From positions 20,276 through 84,275 of the forward strand of contig CBDFHU010000013.1 of the NCBI GenBank assembly GCA_965247375.1: a stretch of DNA of 64,000 nt, given 5' to 3'. Source of the stretch: Arsenicibacter sp965247375. GTDB taxonomy: Bacteria; Bacteroidota; Bacteroidia; Cytophagales; Spirosomataceae. Position 1 is the first letter of the stretch, and every line of letters starts with the position of its first letter. The notes below the pieces were generated by a model. The model saw only the letters and a program-made list of their open reading frames with translations. It was not told the origin of the DNA and made no database searches. Made by a program: the position numbers and the translations under genes. Positions 1-8,038 of the stretch are shown piece by piece.

Positions 1-449
1 GTCCATGTACCGGCGATAGCACTCAGGAGCGTGGCAATCACCACCACATATCCACTGCCAATCTGCGCGAACAATGGGCCCGGACAAGCGCCGGTAATGG
101 CCCAGCCCAGCCCAAACATCAGCCCGCCAAAAACCTGCCCGCGCGTGAATTTCTTTGGATGAATCTGTATCGTCTCACCGGATAAGGTCTTGATGTTGAA
201 TTTCTTGATGAGAAATACGGACAACATGCCGACGACCACCGCCGACCCGATTACGCCGTACATATGAAAACTCTGAAGACGAAACATCTCCTGAATGCGG
301 AACCAGGAAATGATTTCGGCTTTGACAAAAACGATCCCGAACATAATTCCGACAACCATGTATTTGAGGTTAGAAAAGCCGCTTTCTTTTTTGGCCATGT
401 CGTTGGGCGCATCGCACACCATCGGCTCCGGAAATTCTACTTTCTGCAT
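1..449 (-). CDS. YeeE/YedE (DUF6691-type) sulfur-compound transporter half, C-terminus cut by window edge
   Basis: The frame opens at ATG 449 (first residues MQKVEFPEP) and stays open to base 1, so the C-terminus lies outside the window. About 149 residues are visible. They contain hydrophobic segments and the signature G-A-C-P-G-P followed by a Gly-rich helix, typical of YeeE/YedE membrane proteins. Those proteins import thiosulfate or related sulfur compounds, and the conserved Cys is thought to relay the substrate. It lies 12 bp behind a second YeeE/YedE gene and belongs to the porin-led operon. Family assignment is firm from the motif. The substrate is inferred from the family and the sulfur-oxidation neighbours. 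Confidence 0.85.
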   Translation of the reverse strand, partial: MQKVEFPEPMVCDAPNDMAKKESGFSNLKYMVVGIMFGIVFVKAEIISWFRIQEMFRLQSFHMYGVIGSAVVVGMLSVFLIKKFNIKTLSGETIQIHPKKFTRGQVFGGLMFGLGWAITGACPGPLFAQIGSGYVVVIATLLSAIAGTW

Positions 450-461
450 GTCTTGAGGCGT

Positions 462-1034
462 TTAAAACAGTTTAAAAATGTAGGGCAGAATCAGGTGAGT
501 CATCGTGAAACCACCGATCATGAAACAACAGGTGGCAATCAGTGACGGCCATTGCAGCGTTGACAGACCCATGATTGCGTGACCTGACGTACAGCCACCG
601 GCCCAGCGCGTACCGAACCCGACCAGGAACCCGCCCACAATAAAGAAGATGAAACCTTTCAGCGTAAAGAGGTTTGATGCCTCAAACAGATCAGCGGGCA
701 TTAATCCCGCAAAGTCTTTAATGCCAAGCGCTTTCAGGTCAGAAACGGTAGACTCTGCCAGTACAAATTTGTTGGGGTTAGCTAGAAAATTAGTCGCTAA
801 GATGCCACCGATAAAGATCCCGAAAACGAAAAGCAGGTTCCAGATTTCCTTTTTCCAGTCATACTTAAAAAACGGAATGTTGGCGGGAAGACAGGCGGCA
901 CAGATATGACGCAGCGACGACGAAATCCCGAATGACTTGTTGCCGATCAGCAGCAGCGTCGGAACCGTCAGCCCGATCAGGGGGCCGGCAACGTACCATG
1001 GCCACGGCTGACGAATTAACTCTAAAAAATCCAT
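462..1034 (-). CDS. YeeE/YedE family sulfur-compound transporter half
   Basis: This 190-residue integral membrane protein carries the YeeE/YedE signature RWAGGCTSGHAI near residue 145, including the conserved Cys, and several hydrophobic helices. Family members are half-size or full-size transporters for thiosulfate and similar sulfur species. Bacteroidota often encode two adjacent half-size proteins, as here (next gene 12 bp downstream), so the two probably form one transporter. It starts 15 bp downstream of the porin gene stop and is presumably cotranscribed from the Crp-type promoter at 2492-2536. Direction of transport and exact substrate cannot be read from sequence. Confidence 0.88.
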   Translation of the reverse strand: MDFLELIRQPWPWYVAGPLIGLTVPTLLLIGNKSFGISSSLRHICAACLPANIPFFKYDWKKEIWNLLFVFGIFIGGILATNFLANPNKFVLAESTVSDLKALGIKDFAGLMPADLFEASNLFTLKGFIFFIVGGFLVGFGTRWAGGCTSGHAIMGLSTLQWPSLIATCCFMIGGFTMTHLILPYIFKLF

Positions 1035-1049
1035 AGGAGAGGTTGTTTA

Positions 1050-2465
1050 TTAAAAATGAAAATTAGCAACAGCGTTAATCTGATTCATATTTACCTTGTT
1101 GATAATGTACCGGTCTGAAGCAACCGGAGTTTTAAGAGGGTCTTTTCTGACCAGTAATAACTGGATATCAAGTCCCTTCCATAACCCGTTAAACTGGTAA
1201 GTGGTTCCAAAATTAACCTGCGTGTAAGCGGGGAGGCCGTATTTGTTGAGGGCAAAATTGCTGACGTCCGGCAGGTGATAATAACCGGCCCCGAGATCAA
1301 ACCGCAGGTTTTTAACCGGTGTATAGCGCAGGTTACTGCTGAACGCTGTAGTGTTGCCGGTGCCTTCGTTTCGTTCCCGGAACAGGAAAGTATAAAATGG
1401 CTCGCGGCCCCATTCGCGCGGTATCAGAAACCGTCCGGCGGCCGAAATCCGGGTGGCATTAAGGTTGAAAAGCCAGCGTGGACTCTGATATTCGACCCGG
1501 CCCGAGATAAATCCGGCGGTGGCCCCAGGCGTCATGTAGGCTTGTGATACCACTTCGCTGCCGCCATTGCTGACCGCTTCTTCGTAACCGCCCATAGCGC
1601 CGATCATCCAGCGGTAGGGGCTGGTTGCCGACGAACGCCATTCCGCATTACCGTAAAGCAGGTTAAATACATTGGGAACGTAGGTATTCCAGACCTGAAT
1701 GGATAATGCCCCCGCTTTCTGAGTCAGCCCCGCCTGAAGAATACCGCTTGTTCTGATGTGGTCCGCATACTGTGATGGTTTTCCGTTCAAATCAACGCCA
1801 ACCGGATACTGTCCGATGCTTTCACCGACTGTAAACCAGCGTACGGTCGAGCGTGGTGAAATGCCGAAAATATATTCGAGCTGGAAACGGGTATTCTTCC
1901 ACTCATTCCATTCCAGCACGGCAGCCTCGGTCAGGGTCGGACGCATCCGGCCATCCTGCGGGTTAATAAACGGCGAGTGCGGAATCTGGCGGCCAACGGT
2001 TAGCTTCGACTGGTGGCCAATGTAAATACGGGCGTAGAGTTCTTCGAGCCGGTCGAGATCGCGCCGGTTGTTGGGGTCGGCCAGATCAAACAAACCGATT
2101 TCGTAGCGGCTTGCCTGATTGGTTTTCGGGTCACGGGCGGCCAGATCAGACGATAAGACGTTGAACGTGAAAAAGCCGCTAATGCCTAATTCAAGGTGTT
2201 TGAAAAGTCGCGGGGTGTGGTAGTTGATGCCGGCGCCGATGCCTAGCGCATGGTAATCGGTCAGGCCAGGCTTGTTGTCCGTGGCCATAAAAAATGACCG
2301 GACGTGGCCGGAAAAAGCTCCTTTTTTAAGAAATCCGGCTACCGGCTTCAGGGAGTCTGCCGGTACAGGCTGATCTTCAGGGAGCTTTCCGTCCGTTCCT
2401 GTAGAAAAGCCTGCGCCGGCAGTGCTATATGCAATCAATACGATTAGAAAGTAGCGCCTTAACAT
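1050..2465 (-). CDS. OprD-like outer-membrane porin
   Basis: The 471-residue product has an N-terminal signal peptide (hydrophobic segment, residues about 4-20). Many alternating aromatic/polar stretches follow, as in a beta-barrel, and the protein ends in a C-terminal aromatic residue (AVANFHF), as outer-membrane proteins do. The layout resembles Bacteroidota porins annotated as the OprD family. It is the first gene of an operon with two YeeE/YedE transporter halves, suggesting an outer-membrane pore feeding the inner-membrane sulfur transporter. A Crp-type operator lies 56 bp upstream of the ATG. Barrel character is read from composition, and the family name is tentative. Confidence 0.7.
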   Translation of the reverse strand: MLRRYFLIVLIAYSTAGAGFSTGTDGKLPEDQPVPADSLKPVAGFLKKGAFSGHVRSFFMATDNKPGLTDYHALGIGAGINYHTPRLFKHLELGISGFFTFNVLSSDLAARDPKTNQASRYEIGLFDLADPNNRRDLDRLEELYARIYIGHQSKLTVGRQIPHSPFINPQDGRMRPTLTEAAVLEWNEWKNTRFQLEYIFGISPRSTVRWFTVGESIGQYPVGVDLNGKPSQYADHIRTSGILQAGLTQKAGALSIQVWNTYVPNVFNLLYGNAEWRSSATSPYRWMIGAMGGYEEAVSNGGSEVVSQAYMTPGATAGFISGRVEYQSPRWLFNLNATRISAAGRFLIPREWGREPFYTFLFRERNEGTGNTTAFSSNLRYTPVKNLRFDLGAGYYHLPDVSNFALNKYGLPAYTQVNFGTTYQFNGLWKGLDIQLLLVRKDPLKTPVASDRYIINKVNMNQINAVANFHF

Positions 2466-2491
2466 AGTGGCAGGTTGCGTTATTTACCTGA

Positions 2492-2536
2492 CAAAACTAT
2501 ACCGGCGCAAAGCCCCCTTCCGTGACAATAGTTACA
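2492..2536 (-). promoter_or_regulatory. Crp-type operator plus -7 box of the porin-YeeE operon
   Basis: The palindrome CGTGA-N6-TTACA occupies 2521-2536. On the - strand the box TAGTTTTG (2492-2499) fits the Bacteroidota -7 consensus TAnnTTTG. The palindrome centre is 36.5 bp upstream of the last base of the box, the spacing shared by all eight sites in this island. The operator would overlap the -33 region, as in class II activation. Confidence 0.75.
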
Positions 2537-2549
2537 AAAGCCTTTTTTG

Positions 2550-2999
2550 TTAATCAAATTCAGTGACGGCAACCGTAATGACCGGTTCCATCGTTACCTG
2601 CGACCGGACAGAGTTGGTGATCAGGCAGTGCCGTTCCGACTTGGTCAGGACGCGCTTTGCTTTGTCAATGTCGCTGTCGTGTAGTACAACTACTTTGGGA
2701 AATAACCGGATTTCCGAAATCATCAGCCCGTTTTCGGTTTCGTCCAGTTTGCCGGATGCACGGCAGTCAAAGTCCGAAAAGTCGAGTTTCGAATTTTCGG
2801 CAATGGCCAGAAACGTGGTCATAAAACAACTGGATACGGCTGCAACCAGTAAATGTTCCGGTGACCAGACGCCAGGCATGCCTTTGGCAAATTCCGGCGG
2901 GGTGGCTACTTCGATTGTCTCGTTCAGTACGGGAGAACTCAATTGACCCAGACGGGCATACTGCCAGCCGAGGTTTACTTCATAATAATGCGGTGTCAT
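2550..2999 (-). CDS. OsmC/Ohr family protein
   Basis: The 149-residue protein shows the OsmC fold pattern with its two conserved cysteines, one in SSCFMTTFLA (near residue 58) and one in RHCLITNS (near residue 124). These form the peroxidatic pair in OsmC/Ohr thiol peroxidases. Family members reduce organic hydroperoxides, and some act on persulfides. It lies 103 bp downstream of a CstB-like persulfide dioxygenase on the same strand, with an imperfect palindrome between them, so cotranscription is possible. No operator of its own was found. A role in sulfane-sulfur handling is inferred from context only. Confidence 0.85.
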   Translation of the reverse strand: MTPHYYEVNLGWQYARLGQLSSPVLNETIEVATPPEFAKGMPGVWSPEHLLVAAVSSCFMTTFLAIAENSKLDFSDFDCRASGKLDETENGLMISEIRLFPKVVVLHDSDIDKAKRVLTKSERHCLITNSVRSQVTMEPVITVAVTEFD

Positions 3000-3020
3000 G
3001 GTTGTATTGGTTTATGGTTG

Positions 3021-3091
3021 GCCACAAAGGCACGAAGAACCAAAGGAGCACAAAGGTTTCTGTTCATTGTGTTACTTCATGTCTTCGTGGC
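3021..3091. repeat. Imperfect inverted repeat, possible dispersed intergenic element
   Basis: Arms at 3021-3037 (gccacaaaggcacgaag) and 3075-3091 match in 14 of 17 positions when one is inverted, and partial similarity continues inward. The element fills the gap between the CstB-like gene and osmC. Its CACAAAG/CACGAAG composition recalls short dispersed repeats of Spirosoma-like genomes (from memory). It could form an RNA hairpin between the two genes. Confidence 0.5.
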
Positions 3092-3102
3092 AAAAGCAAA
3101 AA

Positions 3103-4515
3103 TTACAGTAAAGTCGTTGGGCAGACGTAATCGGTCAGCGCTAATTTGCCGGTCTGTTTGATCGCCGTAAAACCGCCGGCCACGTCGATCAGGTTATCAT
3201 AGCCGCGCGCCTTCAGGATCGAAGCCGCAATCATGGAGCGGTAGCCACCGGCGCAGTGCAGGTAATACGTCTGGTGACGGTCGGGACGGGCCATATTCTG
3301 GTTCAGGCTTTCGAGCGGCAGATTTTCAATGCCGACAACATGCTCAGACAGGTATTCGCTCTGGCGGCGGACATCGAAAACCGGCAGTGTGTTATCAGCC
3401 GAAAACCGGTCAGCAAAGATTTCGGCCGGGATCGATTCGATGGTGTCGGTCTCACGGTTATCGGCCGCCCAGGCCGCAAAACCACCTTTCAGGTAGCCGA
3501 TACAGTTATCATAACCAACGCGGGCCAGCCGCAGCACGGCTTCTTCTTCGCGGCCTTCCGGCGTAATGAGCAGGATCGGTTGTTTCAGATCCGTGATCAG
3601 GGTACCAACCCAGCCCGCAAACTGACCGTCGAGGCCAATGTTAATGCTGTTCGGAACAAAGCCTTGGGCAAACTCCTGCGCCCCGCGAACGTCGAGCATC
3701 AGCGCCTCTTCTTCGTTGGCGGCGGCGTCGAACGCGGCCGGTGATAACGCCTGAGTACCCTGCCGGATTACTTCATCGACAGAGCTGTAGCCCATCTTGT
3801 TCAGTACCGCGTTTTTCGGGAAATATTGCGGCGGCGAGGTCAGGCCGGTGGTTACCTCTTTAATAAATTCATCTTTGGTTTGTGCCCGCAAGGCATAGTT
3901 AAACAACTTCTGGTTACCCAGCGTATCGGTGGTTTCCTTGCTCATGTTTTTACCACAGGCCGAACCGGCACCGTGACCGGGGTAAACAATGACCTCGTCC
4001 GGCAGGGTCATGATTTTCTGATGCAGGCTGTCAAACAGGTGACCGGCGAGGTCTTCGCGGGTCAGGTCGCTTTTTACGGCCAGATCCGGCCGGCCTACGT
4101 CGCCGATAAAGAGGGTGTCGCCGGTGAAAATGGCCGTTTCCTTGCCGGTTTCGTCGAGCAACAGGAAAGTTGACGACTCCATGGTGTGGCCCGGCGTATG
4201 TAATACTTTAATCTGGACGTTGCCGATGGTAAACAACTCGCCGTCGGTGGCTACATGCGCCGGATAATTCGGCTGAGCGGTTGGTCCGAAAACGATGGTC
4301 GCACCGGTTTTGGCGGCCAGGTCGAGGTGGCCCGATACGAAGTCGGCGTGAAAGTGTGTTTCAAAAACATAGTTGATCGTTGCCCCGTCGGCTTCGGCCC
4401 GTTCGATATACGGTTTCGTTTCCCGCAGTGGATCAATGATGGCAGCCTCACCGGCTGATTCGATGTAATAAGCGGCTTCTGCCAGACAACCCGTGTACAT
4501 TTGTTCGATTTTCAT
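3103..4515 (-). CDS. CstB-like persulfide dioxygenase with tandem rhodanese domains (copy 1)
   Basis: The 470-residue protein has three parts. An N-terminal metallo-beta-lactamase domain carries H54-x-H56-x-D58 and H63, H110 and D133, the Fe(II) site of ETHE1-like persulfide dioxygenases. A central rhodanese-like domain (about 265-360) has Thr where the catalytic Cys would sit (ITPEGR). A C-terminal rhodanese has the active loop C421-AGGYR. This matches Staphylococcus aureus CstB (dioxygenase, pseudo-rhodanese, rhodanese), which turns persulfides into sulfite and thiosulfate. It is a paralogue of the gene at 13865-15283. A Crp-type promoter precedes it at 4554-4598 and osmC follows. Confidence 0.88.
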   Translation of the reverse strand: MKIEQMYTGCLAEAAYYIESAGEAAIIDPLRETKPYIERAEADGATINYVFETHFHADFVSGHLDLAAKTGATIVFGPTAQPNYPAHVATDGELFTIGNVQIKVLHTPGHTMESSTFLLLDETGKETAIFTGDTLFIGDVGRPDLAVKSDLTREDLAGHLFDSLHQKIMTLPDEVIVYPGHGAGSACGKNMSKETTDTLGNQKLFNYALRAQTKDEFIKEVTTGLTSPPQYFPKNAVLNKMGYSSVDEVIRQGTQALSPAAFDAAANEEEALMLDVRGAQEFAQGFVPNSINIGLDGQFAGWVGTLITDLKQPILLITPEGREEEAVLRLARVGYDNCIGYLKGGFAAWAADNRETDTIESIPAEIFADRFSADNTLPVFDVRRQSEYLSEHVVGIENLPLESLNQNMARPDRHQTYYLHCAGGYRSMIAASILKARGYDNLIDVAGGFTAIKQTGKLALTDYVCPTTLL

Positions 4516-4553
4516 GACTGCTCTGTGTTTAATCCGTGTTTAAATTGATGGAT

Positions 4554-4598
4554 CAAAATTGGCCATCCGCACAGGGGGATTCTGTGATGTTTGTTACA
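4554..4598 (-). promoter_or_regulatory. Crp-type operator plus -7 box of CstB-like copy 1
   Basis: The operator TGTGA-N6-TTACA lies at 4583-4598. The -7-like box CAATTTTG lies at 4554-4561 on the - strand, one mismatch from TAnnTTTG. Centre-to-box spacing is 36.5 bp, as at the other island sites. Confidence 0.7.
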
Positions 4599-4640
4599 GA
4601 GGGAATATGATGGTTGTCAGTTGTTTAGTATGATGACAGG

Positions 4641-4670
4641 CATAAAAAAAGCAGGGGGAAGCCCTGCTTT
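4641..4670 (-). terminator. Rho-independent terminator of the tsdA-dsrE-soxB-like operon
   Basis: A perfect 9-bp stem (4648-4656 with 4662-4670, sequence aaagcaggg) encloses a 5-base loop. Read on the - strand it is followed by a run of T residues. It lies 50 bp past the stop of the SoxB-like gene and separates that operon from the downstream CstB-like gene. Confidence 0.85.
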
Positions 4671-4719
4671 GTCGTCTGATGATTTACTTGCTGTCTGATA
4701 ATCAGTGCTGTAATCTGAA

Positions 4720-6399
4720 TTAGCGGAAGGTATAGTTGACGCCGTGTACCTGCGTCAGCAGTTCCTGCGGCCCGTCCAGAATACGGGTGGTACGCGGCAG
4801 CTGCGGGGCAACCGGCGAAAAGGCTTTGAGGTATTCCTTCATGACCGTATGCAGGGAGGAACTTGTATTTTGCCCGGCCTGTACACCCTTCATCCTGCAT
4901 AACATGTCATCCGGATCGCCTTCCCGTTCGCAGGCGCAGATGGTGTAGGTCCGGGCAGGGTCCAGAGGCTGGCCGCCGATCCGGACGGACTGAATCCGTT
5001 GTCCGGCTTCGACAAAGGCTTTAAATTCGACTTCCATGCCTTTAAACCGGACTACCCAGCCGCCGAAGCGTTTGGTTGCATCCTGCGCAAATACATTCTG
5101 CAACTCCCGTTCCAGCCAGTCGAGCAACTGTTTCCCGGTAGCCTTACCGGTCCGGACGGTGGCATCGACCGGCAGCATGTCATACAGATAGGCCTCCGTA
5201 ACCGGAACGAGCCCGCTGGCATCAGCTGTGCGTGGCGGACAGAACCGGAAGCCGTTCGATAGGGCAACGTCGGGCTTGATTTTCCACATCAATGCATCTA
5301 CAATCATCGTGTCAATGGTATTTTCGACCACAAAATTCCGGTAAAGCGGCACTTTGCTGTAGCCGAGCACATTGGTCAGCGCGGCTTTATAGGGTGCTTC
5401 GGCATTATCGACAATGCGTTGTACGGCCGGATCGGCCTTGTATTTTTTCGGATCAACCTCAATAAGTTCGTAGCGCTCACCGGTAATACGGCCATCTTTG
5501 ACCGTAATATCGAGACGACCGATAAATGACCCGAAGGCACCCGGCTCAACCACTTTGGCATATCTACACTGAATTGGCTGCCGGACACGCTCGTGCGTGT
5601 CTCCGCCGAAGATATAATCAACACCTTCGGCGTGAGGATGGTTAGCCAGACCGATTTGCTGCGAAAGCCCCAGATGGGCCAGTACAATGATCATATCGCA
5701 CTGTTCCTGCTGTTTCAGTACATCAACCCAGTACTTTATGGTTTCTTCGGGCTTGGTATATACAATGCCTTTGCTGTAGAGTGGTGATTGCCGGAGCGGC
5801 ACCAGCGGGTCTGTGTAGCCCAGAAAACCAATTTTTACTCCGAACCGGTTTACGATCTGGTATGGCTGGAAGATCAGTTCGCCTTTTACGCCGTTGCCGG
5901 AATCGTGGTGCATGTTGGTGCATACCTTTGGCGCATGCAAGCTCCCCAATAACTGCTGCATGGCTTTTTTGTAATACACGACTTCCCAGTTGCCGGGTAA
6001 AAACATATCGTAGCCAAGGGCATTCAGCAGCGGCAGGAGAGCTTTCCCTTCTGTTTTTACGGCCAGCATACTACCCTGAAACATATCGCCGGTATCAATC
6101 AGGAGTGTATTGGCCGGATTACGGGACCGGATGCTGTTGATCGCGGTTGCTAAATGAGCATAACCACCGGATTTCCGGAATGTCAGCTGATCATTTTCCC
6201 AGAAAAGCTCATCGTGGGCATGGAGCTGGCAGTGGACATCGGTGGTCTGAAGCAAGGTAATTACCCCTGTATTGTTCTGACTAACTTCGGGCTGTCCGGT
6301 TATTAAGTGGCTGTCAGCCATGCTGCCGGCCGTAAAAGGTACGGCGGCTGACACGCTGCCAAGCAGGCCGGTTTGTAAAAAAGATCGTCTTGAAGGCAT
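4720..6399 (-). CDS. SoxB-like / 5'-nucleotidase-family metallohydrolase, Tat-exported
   Basis: The 559-residue product starts with a twin-arginine signal (MPSRRSFLQTG). The frame also allows an ATG at 6426, but 6399 gives a typical Tat N-terminus. The calcineurin-like domain shows the metal ligands D54-x-H56 (TTDVHCQL), D105 (DTGDMFQGS), the motif G-N137-W138-E139 and GGDTHERV. A C-terminal 5'-nucleotidase domain follows. The Trp in GNWE replaces the catalytic His of ordinary nucleotidases (GNHE) and resembles SoxB thiosulfohydrolases (GHWE, from memory). It is last in an operon with a TsdA-like cytochrome and a DsrE protein and ends at a strong terminator. A periplasmic role on sulfur compounds is likely. 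No SoxYZ carrier is present in the window. Confidence 0.8.
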   Translation of the reverse strand: MPSRRSFLQTGLLGSVSAAVPFTAGSMADSHLITGQPEVSQNNTGVITLLQTTDVHCQLHAHDELFWENDQLTFRKSGGYAHLATAINSIRSRNPANTLLIDTGDMFQGSMLAVKTEGKALLPLLNALGYDMFLPGNWEVVYYKKAMQQLLGSLHAPKVCTNMHHDSGNGVKGELIFQPYQIVNRFGVKIGFLGYTDPLVPLRQSPLYSKGIVYTKPEETIKYWVDVLKQQEQCDMIIVLAHLGLSQQIGLANHPHAEGVDYIFGGDTHERVRQPIQCRYAKVVEPGAFGSFIGRLDITVKDGRITGERYELIEVDPKKYKADPAVQRIVDNAEAPYKAALTNVLGYSKVPLYRNFVVENTIDTMIVDALMWKIKPDVALSNGFRFCPPRTADASGLVPVTEAYLYDMLPVDATVRTGKATGKQLLDWLERELQNVFAQDATKRFGGWVVRFKGMEVEFKAFVEAGQRIQSVRIGGQPLDPARTYTICACEREGDPDDMLCRMKGVQAGQNTSSSLHTVMKEYLKAFSPVAPQLPRTTRILDGPQELLTQVHGVNYTFR

Positions 6400-6435
6400 A
6401 AGGTAAGGCAGTTTAGGATAAAGCATTGAAGATTT

Positions 6436-6816
6436 TTATAAACCGGCCTTAATGTAAGCCCAGCCCTGTTCTTGTTTAAGAATCAGTTCAATGACGGCTA
6501 CCGGTACAGTACCGATGCCTGGCATCAGGTTGCTGAGTGCAAGCTGATGTCCCCGCAGCGTATTTTCGCAGACTACTACGCGGAGGTTCGCCGTTTGCAG
6601 AAGGGCTGTCAGTTGGCCGGCTACCACTGATTTGGCGGGTTGCAGCAGGCAGATGCCGGGGCCATGTACCACCACTTCAATCTCAGCGTCCGGCCATATG
6701 GCCAGCAGATTCTGCAGGTTACTAATCAGTGCCTTTTGTGAGGGTTGATCGGCTGCAACATACTGAAAAACAACGCGGTGTCCTTGCCCCACATCCGGCG
6801 TATTGGGTGGCTCCAT
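6436..6816 (-). CDS. DsrE family sulfur-relay protein (cytoplasmic copy)
   Basis: This 126-residue protein has no signal peptide. It shows the DsrE/DsrF pattern of alternating beta strands and helices with a conserved Cys in VVCENTLRG, plus a second Cys in GPGICLL. DsrE-type proteins carry sulfane sulfur as a persulfide between enzymes. Its ATG overlaps the TGA of the upstream cytochrome gene by one base, and the SoxB-like gene follows within 40 bp, so the three are translationally linked. It is a paralogue of the secreted DsrE at 10432-10875, sharing CENTLR and a C-terminal GW-aromatic motif. Confidence 0.82.
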   Translation of the reverse strand: MEPPNTPDVGQGHRVVFQYVAADQPSQKALISNLQNLLAIWPDAEIEVVVHGPGICLLQPAKSVVAGQLTALLQTANLRVVVCENTLRGHQLALSNLMPGIGTVPVAVIELILKQEQGWAYIKAGL

Positions 6817-7898
6817 CAGCGTGCCGCTACTTTTTTGTTGGTACTATGCGCTTTTTTGAACGCGTCGATTGGCTTATACGGCCCGTATTTGTGCTGCTTT
6901 TCAGGAAACGAATCCGCATACGGCCCGAACGGGTGATCGACCGGTTTGCCGGCGATGTTTGGCCAGTCTTTGCTGAGGTCTTTCGCCGGGCGCGGCATCG
7001 AATTGACAAAAGCGGCCAGGTCCCAGGCTTCTTCATCGGTCAGCTGCGGCTTGTCAAACGTGGCTCCCAGCGGCATGTTGGCTTTGACATAGCCGGCAAA
7101 CCGGGAAACGCGGAACAGACCGGCGCCCTGATTGTAGCTGTGCGGACCCCAAAGCGGCGGAAAGGTGTAGCCGCTGCCATTGGGTTTGGCGATGCCCTGA
7201 CCGTCGGCCCCGTGGCAGGAAATGCATTTTTGCTGGTAGAGTACTTTACCGGCCTCCGGATTGGCCGCACGGTCAAGAAAGGCAAGTTGCCGGATGCCGG
7301 ACCCGTTCGGGGTTTTGCCTTTCTCAACATCATCGCCGAGGAAATGAATGTACGCCACAATGGCCTTCATTTCGCGGCTGTTGCTACCCAGCGACTTGCC
7401 GTTGAGGCTGCGTTCGAAGCAGTCGTTGACCCGCTTCCCAATGCTTTCGACTGAGCCGGACCGCTCGCGGAATTTGGGGTACGTCGAGGCCACGGCCCCG
7501 TAATTGTTGCCCCACGGTTTAGTGCCGGCGTCGAGGTGGCAGTTCTGGCAGTTCATGCCGTTTGAGAGATGGGCTACCGAGCCTTTGGGACCGAGATAGG
7601 CAGCCGTATTGGCAATCAGCTCTTTGCCGTAGCGGATGAGATCCGCGTTTTTGTTACCGGCAAGGGCGGCTTCGGCGGGTGCTTTCCAGAGCGGCTTTTC
7701 ACTGTCTTTCTGCTTCGTTATTTTTTTTTCGGCCAGGGGCTTTTCATCGGCTGGTGGCTTGCTGATATCGATCAGATCAAATTGAAGCGCAATGAGCACC
7801 AATACCGATAAAAAGGCAAGGCCAACCAGACCGGCCAGCAGGGCTAATGTTCGCTGAAGTGTTTGAATAGTTTGCTTAAAAGCATCATGTGTTAGCAT
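6816..7898 (-). CDS. TsdA/SoxA-like dihaem c-type cytochrome (thiosulfate dehydrogenase-like)
   Basis: The 360-residue protein is anchored by an N-terminal membrane helix (about 17-40) and a charged linker. It has two haem c sites: C117-QNC-H121 in a SoxA/TsdA-type domain and C225-ISC-H229 in a class I cytochrome c domain. The N-terminal domain keeps the TsdA pattern NCHLDAG, YPKFRERSG, RVNDC160FERSLNG and SREMKA. In TsdA the Cys of this last stretch is a haem ligand, and the enzyme couples two thiosulfates to tetrathionate. It heads an operon with DsrE and a SoxB-like hydrolase, preceded by a Crp-type promoter. Assignment to TsdA rather than SoxA rests on motif recall and domain order. Confidence 0.83.
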   Translation of the reverse strand: MLTHDAFKQTIQTLQRTLALLAGLVGLAFLSVLVLIALQFDLIDISKPPADEKPLAEKKITKQKDSEKPLWKAPAEAALAGNKNADLIRYGKELIANTAAYLGPKGSVAHLSNGMNCQNCHLDAGTKPWGNNYGAVASTYPKFRERSGSVESIGKRVNDCFERSLNGKSLGSNSREMKAIVAYIHFLGDDVEKGKTPNGSGIRQLAFLDRAANPEAGKVLYQQKCISCHGADGQGIAKPNGSGYTFPPLWGPHSYNQGAGLFRVSRFAGYVKANMPLGATFDKPQLTDEEAWDLAAFVNSMPRPAKDLSKDWPNIAGKPVDHPFGPYADSFPEKQHKYGPYKPIDAFKKAHSTNKKVAAR

Positions 7899-7916
7899 AC
7901 CTTAAATATAGTTTCT

Positions 7917-7961
7917 CAAACCTAACGCCTGTTTGTTGCCTGTTCCGTGACAGGAGTCACA
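7917..7961 (-). promoter_or_regulatory. Crp-type operator plus -7 box of the tsdA-like operon
   Basis: The operator CGTGA-N6-TCACA lies at 7946-7961, and a full-consensus -7 box TAGGTTTG lies at 7917-7924 on the - strand. Spacing is the shared 36.5 bp. Predicted transcription starts about 10 bp before the ATG, giving a very short leader. Confidence 0.8.
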
Positions 7962-7989
7962 AAGGTTGGAATGGGTAGTAAAACCAGAA

Positions 7990-8017
7990 ACCCCCGTCGC
8001 GTCGCGGCAACGGGGGG
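7990..8017 (-). terminator. Hairpin downstream of the methyltransferase gene
   Basis: A 7-bp G/C stem (7991-7997 with 8010-8016) encloses a GC-rich loop, 22 bp past the stop of the methyltransferase. On the - strand a short T-rich stretch follows, so it is a plausible but not ideal intrinsic terminator for the tauE operon. Confidence 0.55.
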
Positions 8018-8038
8018 TATCGTCAACCAACTCTGTAT

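Noticed and set aside
6729..7454. 241-codon + strand frame opposite the TsdA-like cytochrome
   Set aside because: Antisense to the haem-binding gene; composition lacks any recognisable domain.
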